Shown here piece by piece: positions 61,301-64,000 of a DNA stretch of 64,000 nt (positions are counted from its first letter, which is position 1; each line of letters begins with the position of its first letter). The position numbers and the translations under genes were made by a program. The notes under the pieces are model-generated. The model saw only the letters and a list, made by a program, of their open reading frames with translations. It did not search any database and was not told where the DNA came from. The stretch lies in contig CM068583.1 of assembly GCA_035048485.1 (NCBI GenBank), positions 45,509,790-45,573,789 on the forward strand, read 5' to 3'. The stretch is from Pteria penguin. Lineage: Eukaryota > Mollusca > Bivalvia > Pterioida > Pteriidae.

Positions 61301-61966
61301 ACTGCTGTGGTGCTGCTAGCTGTTTTGGCAATATTACTGACAGCATTTATATATTATAGGAGAGACATTGTAGCCGCCCTCTACACTAGGTTCAAATGGG
61401 ATTGCTTCAGACACAAGTACCCCGACAAAGTCTACGATGTTTTTCTTGTATATGATACAAATGATGGGAAAAGTTCCGAGTGGGTGGAGTCGAGCTTGCT
61501 TCCACGCTTGACACGAAATGAATCGTACAGAGTAGTGATACCGGACAAATCTAGGATTATAGAATGTGGCTCGGACACAGAGATCGCCAAAATGTTTGAC
61601 TGTAAATGTTGTGTATTTATTTTGTCAAAGTTTGTGACCAGTAACCAATATTGCACGGACTGTTTTACAAAGGCTTATACGTTATCAAAATCTAATAAAG
61701 AATTCAATCTCATAATGCTTATACACGGAGACATTGACATATCCATTTTAGAGCCGGGTATGAGAAAACTTTTATCTGCTGGAAACTATATCACAATTAG
61801 ATCAAGGTCCGTGTGGGACAGACTTTTTCACGAATTACCCAATCCGAGACGTGTAACGGAACCATTCCGAGAAGAGGATGACCTTTCAGAGACCGATGTC
61901 ATCATTTATAAAGCGCCATCAACAAAAAGTGTCACGGAAGATTATGGAACTGTTATGATAAATTGA
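58361..61966 (+). CDS. Toll-like receptor, two LRR blocks, TM and TIR domain
   Basis: One coding exon of 1201 codons. I start at 58361, not at the upstream ATG (58325), because a pyrimidine-rich acceptor (ttctgatttcag) ends at 58350 and the 58361 ATG opens a good signal peptide (MIPWAQLVSLLLVAALAVSD). The ectodomain has about 20 LRRs, a first LRRCT (about 698-748, CECNMKW), an LRRNT (about 751-780, CPSPCRC), a few more LRRs and a second LRRCT (about 918-965, CDCKNLDFHEW). This is the multi-cysteine-cluster type, as in Drosophila Toll. A transmembrane helix lies at about 977-999 and a TIR domain at about 1022-1161. TIR box 1 is YDVFLVYDTND. Box 2 lacks the RDxxPG motif. Box 3 reads VWDRLFHELP. 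Role: cell-surface or endosomal pattern recognition or Spätzle-like signalling; the ligand is unknown. Confidence 0.93.
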   Translation: MIPWAQLVSLLLVAALAVSDETFKITWYHNRTEELTFPTSKFGSCLYDRDQDVTKCMYVRPFKEIKDAWRYDPESFKYLSVRCQAQENYSNHRHVCICKNAADAANPGQSQQHDRHYYCQITKLTNKMFSTLSNMEVLDLSDNNILLIEGDALESVHELKYLDLSRNPLRELSGGFLCDAKKLRILIMENTRFLHFPVHIFDCGVPMDMLEYVDLSDNIMSSIGDMPFRHIPNVLSLDISSNNFSHFQINSFMGANKLVSLDMSENDISSFPEGMCQSLPKLEYLFMAENLFKEFNMTVLSECANLKYLNVSVNGIGVLNGQTAGPSKIESLILSRNSIKSVSRAFLKDALSLSRLDLSMNLISSLSEDSFLGLSNLERLDLSDNLLNESINLEHVLKPLKALSSLDLSVNQFITIRSGSFIVLSQLEILNISRNRISILEDKAFYGLSQLKILDLRINQIKTIESNIFSKLQSLMSIDLSYNEILSLDDLDIPKGLVKIDVTNNKLEHFPNCFENTSIQNIILKRNEIQYLRSSASQNISTLRFLDLSRNTLRNIEVGYFEHMTNLKSLNLSRNDLILNLTKDIFQGLNSLINLDLSFNQLQRVEVITSFSSLSDLQHLNLSNNPISSIYDLLPNDMPTNNTKLQHVDFNTCNIEYVGQESFDGFSGLARINLSKNSMRSFQPFQTQSHVRFNLKENPLICECNMKWLLNNPESRRSYMLPRCVVYPMNMTISMQSVKEENFLCGQTDNCPSPCRCYSKEPIGNIVTTECVSQLQAIPSSIPTSTISLHLMNNNLTTLRFDSKDVQNFLTEDLYLNNSQIQEVESNFFTHFTKLKRLYFDNNNLLDIKRNTFSSLIALEELYLRNNKLTNFRADIIQNMDNLKILDLRFNNIWHIPTPVLTEFSSMRSLRQLYMGHNSYRCDCKNLDFHEWINNNKYLLYDRRDIQCRGKELGQVDKEHFVCATDASDFSNLNKKNVIITAVVLLAVLAILLTAFIYYRRDIVAALYTRFKWDCFRHKYPDKVYDVFLVYDTNDGKSSEWVESSLLPRLTRNESYRVVIPDKSRIIECGSDTEIAKMFDCKCCVFILSKFVTSNQYCTDCFTKAYTLSKSNKEFNLIMLIHGDIDISILEPGMRKLLSAGNYITIRSRSVWDRLFHELPNPRRVTEPFREEDDLSETDVIIYKAPSTKSVTEDYGTVMIN

Positions 61967-62024
61967 ATAATCCATTTATTGAATTTTATAACAATAATAA
62001 TTGGTTATGCAGCTTTATTGCAGT

Positions 62025-62030
62025 AATAAA
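62025..62030 (+). promoter_or_regulatory. Poly(A) signal of the TLR
   Basis: aataaa 58 bp after the TLR stop codon. Confidence 0.6.
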
Positions 62031-62214
62031 GAAAATTACAAATTCCAGAATTAGATTTTATACACCAGTTTTAAAAGGGAGCGTGTAATGGTATAGTTTT
62101 GTCGATTAATCGGAAGGGCTGTAGACTAACACGTGCGAGCGATCAGGGTTGGGAAAGAGGAACCAGACTCTTCCCAAAATTTGGCAATTAAGCGCGTTTT
62201 GTAGTAATAGTAAA

Positions 62215-63555
62215 TGTAGATCCAATTACAATGTATATGGTTTGCGCTCTCCACTCCTCCCCTTTGTCTATTAATAGTAAATCTAGATCCCATCACATGG
62301 TTTGCACTCTCCACCCCTCCCTACTTCTAGTAAAAGTAAATCGAGATCCCATTACATGGTTTGCGCTCGATCTCCACCCCTCCCCCTTTTCTAGTAATAG
62401 TAAGTCTAGATCTCATTACAGGGTTTGCGCTCTCCACCCCCTCTCCCTGTTCTAGTAATAGTAAATCTAGATCTCATTACATGGCTTGCCTTCTCCATCC
62501 CCTCCCCTGTTCCAGTACTAGTAAATCTAGATACCATTACATGATTTGCTCTCTCCACCCCTCCCCCTTTTCTAGTAATAGTAAATCTAGATCCCATTAC
62601 ATGGTTTGCGCTCGATCTCCACCCTCCCCCTTTTCTAGTAATAGTAAATCTAGATCTCATTACAGGGTTTGCGCTCTCCACCCCTTCCCCTGTTCTAGTA
62701 ATAGTAAATCTAGATATCATTACATGACTTGCTCTTTCCACCCCTCCCCCTTTTCTAGCAATAGTAAATCTAGATCTCATTATAGGGTTTGCGCTCGATC
62801 TCCACCCTCCCCCTTTTCTAGTAATAATAATTATAGATCTCATTACAGGGTTTGCGCTCTCCGCCCCCTCCCTTGTTCTAGTAATACTAAATCTAGATCC
62901 CATTACATGGTTTGCCTTCTCCATCCCCTCCCCTGTTCTAGTAATAGTAAATCTAGATCTCATAACAGGGTTTACGCTCTCCACCCCCTCTCCCAGTCCT
63001 AGTAATAGTAAATCTAGATCTCATTACATGGTTTGCCTTCTCCATTCCCTCCCCTGATCTAGTAATAGTAAATCTAGATACCATTACATGGTCTGCTCTC
63101 TCCACCCCTCCTCCTTTTCTAGCAATAGTAAACCTAGATACCATTACATGATTTGCTCTCTCCAGCCCTCCCCCTTTTCTAGCAATAGTAAATCTAGATC
63201 TCATTACATGGTTTGGCTTCTCCACCCCCTCCTCCTTTTCTAGTATTAGTAAATCTAAATCCCATTACAGGGCTTGCGCTCTCCGTCCTTCCCCCTGTTC
63301 TAGTAATAGTAAATCTAGATCCCATTACATGCTATGCGCTCTCCACCACGCCCTCTTTTCTAGAAATAGTAAATCAAAATTCCATTACACACTACATGGT
63401 TTGCACTCTCCACCCTTTCCTTTTTCTAGTTATAGTAAATCTAGATCCCATTACATGGATGCGCTCTCCAACCCCTCCCCCTTTTCTAATAAAAGTAAAT
63501 CTAGATCCCATTACATACTTAGCGCTCTCCAACCCCCCCCCCCCCCCCCCTCTTT
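62215..63555. repeat. Minisatellite 8, unit 60 bp, about 22 copies
   Basis: The unit is ctagtaatagtaaatctaga, then tcccattacatggtttgcgc, then tctccacccctccccctttt. It starts 250 bp after the TLR stop. Some units carry an extra 'gatctc'. Open frames of up to 213 codons arise from the 60-bp period and are not genes. It ends in a C-run at about 63533. Confidence 0.92.
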
Positions 63556-64000
63556 TCTCACAACAAAATTTCTGGATTCGGTCTTGGATTATCATATATA
63601 TAAGCGACTTGATATTTGATATTATTATTCCCAAAGATTTTAGGAAAACTTCTATTTTATAAGAAAAAAAAGTTACAGCAGCATCTATTAGGAAATTATG
63701 TTAACAAAGTGGCTATCCTATCTAATGATGGGTGTATTATTCAGAAGCTTTTGTTTATGAATGATGATTGACAAAAAATAAATATAAAAACCCAAACAAA
63801 AAAAAATAATAATTCCCAAAAATATGCAAAAAAAAAAAAAAAAAAAAAAAAGAAAGAAAAATGGATCAAAGCTATAATAATCACATGTATATGTATGCAT
63901 TAACAAAGCAGTTAAAATTACTTTCTCTTTGTTATAACGAAAGAGTAGGTGATGTGAAGCTGTAAATAAAAGGCTCCATTGGCTAACTACGGTTTACATT
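63556..64000. other. Flank with A-rich tract
   Basis: A pure A-run lies at about 63829-63851 (rich in A from 63795). No gene was recognised. Confidence 0.5.

Noticed and set aside
62361..63225. Ser- or Arg-rich ORFs on both strands
   Set aside because: Product of the 60-bp array.

Overview
The window is animal nuclear DNA, most likely from a bivalve mollusc. It is AT-rich and gene-poor. It has GT-AG introns of 0.2 to 4.7 kb, many tandem arrays, tRNA-headed SINEs, non-LTR retrotransposon remains and hairpin-like MITEs. The species call rests on the gene types (multi-cysteine-cluster-type Toll-like receptor, B-box/TRIM genes, ApaH-like phosphatase) and the repeat style; it is inference.

Six protein genes can be supported. 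(1) The 3' part of a plus-strand leucine-rich-repeat gene (exons 2187-9876; resembles LRRC71 from memory). (2) A minus-strand ApaH-like phosphatase (11032-11850), convergent with it. (3) A complete seven-exon MRPL9 gene for mitochondrial ribosomal protein bL9m (24282-40196, plus); its exons join in phase to 271 codons over 15.9 kb. (4) A small plus-strand gene for a B-box plus filamin-type Ig protein (49479-52948, three exons, 164 aa). (5) A two-exon minus-strand TRIM gene with RING, two B-boxes, coiled coil and NHL-like C-terminus (55273-52985, 692 aa). (6) A plus-strand transmembrane Toll-like receptor (58361-61966, 1201 aa). Genes 4 to 6 form a 12.5-kb cluster of proteins typical of innate immunity and ubiquitin signalling. 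Genes 4 and 5 are tail to tail with only 36 bp between stop codons.

The rest is mostly repeats. There are eight clear minisatellite arrays with units of about 39, 44-56, 37, 16, 64, 40, 31 and 60 bp. Because several units are multiples of three or lack stops, they give long meaningless ORFs. Two SINE families (A about 280 bp, B about 175 bp) are present in several copies; one A copy has a perfect 14-bp target duplication. A degraded LINE (16160-17935) carries a MITE, and a second LINE 3' end lies at 47740-48462. At least ten inverted-repeat elements occur, one with an 8-bp target duplication.

The points most worth following are these. The TRIM start codon lies inside the terminal unit of a 31-bp minisatellite. 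Antisense overlap is predicted between the TRIM and B-box/filamin genes. The TLR TIR domain has an unusual BB loop. The phosphatase is a candidate ApaH-like enzyme. Two related minisatellites lie in opposite orientation about 1 kb apart. The two SINE families appear to share a 3' tail. I found no clear sign of a wholly new system; the immune-type cluster is the best candidate for one.
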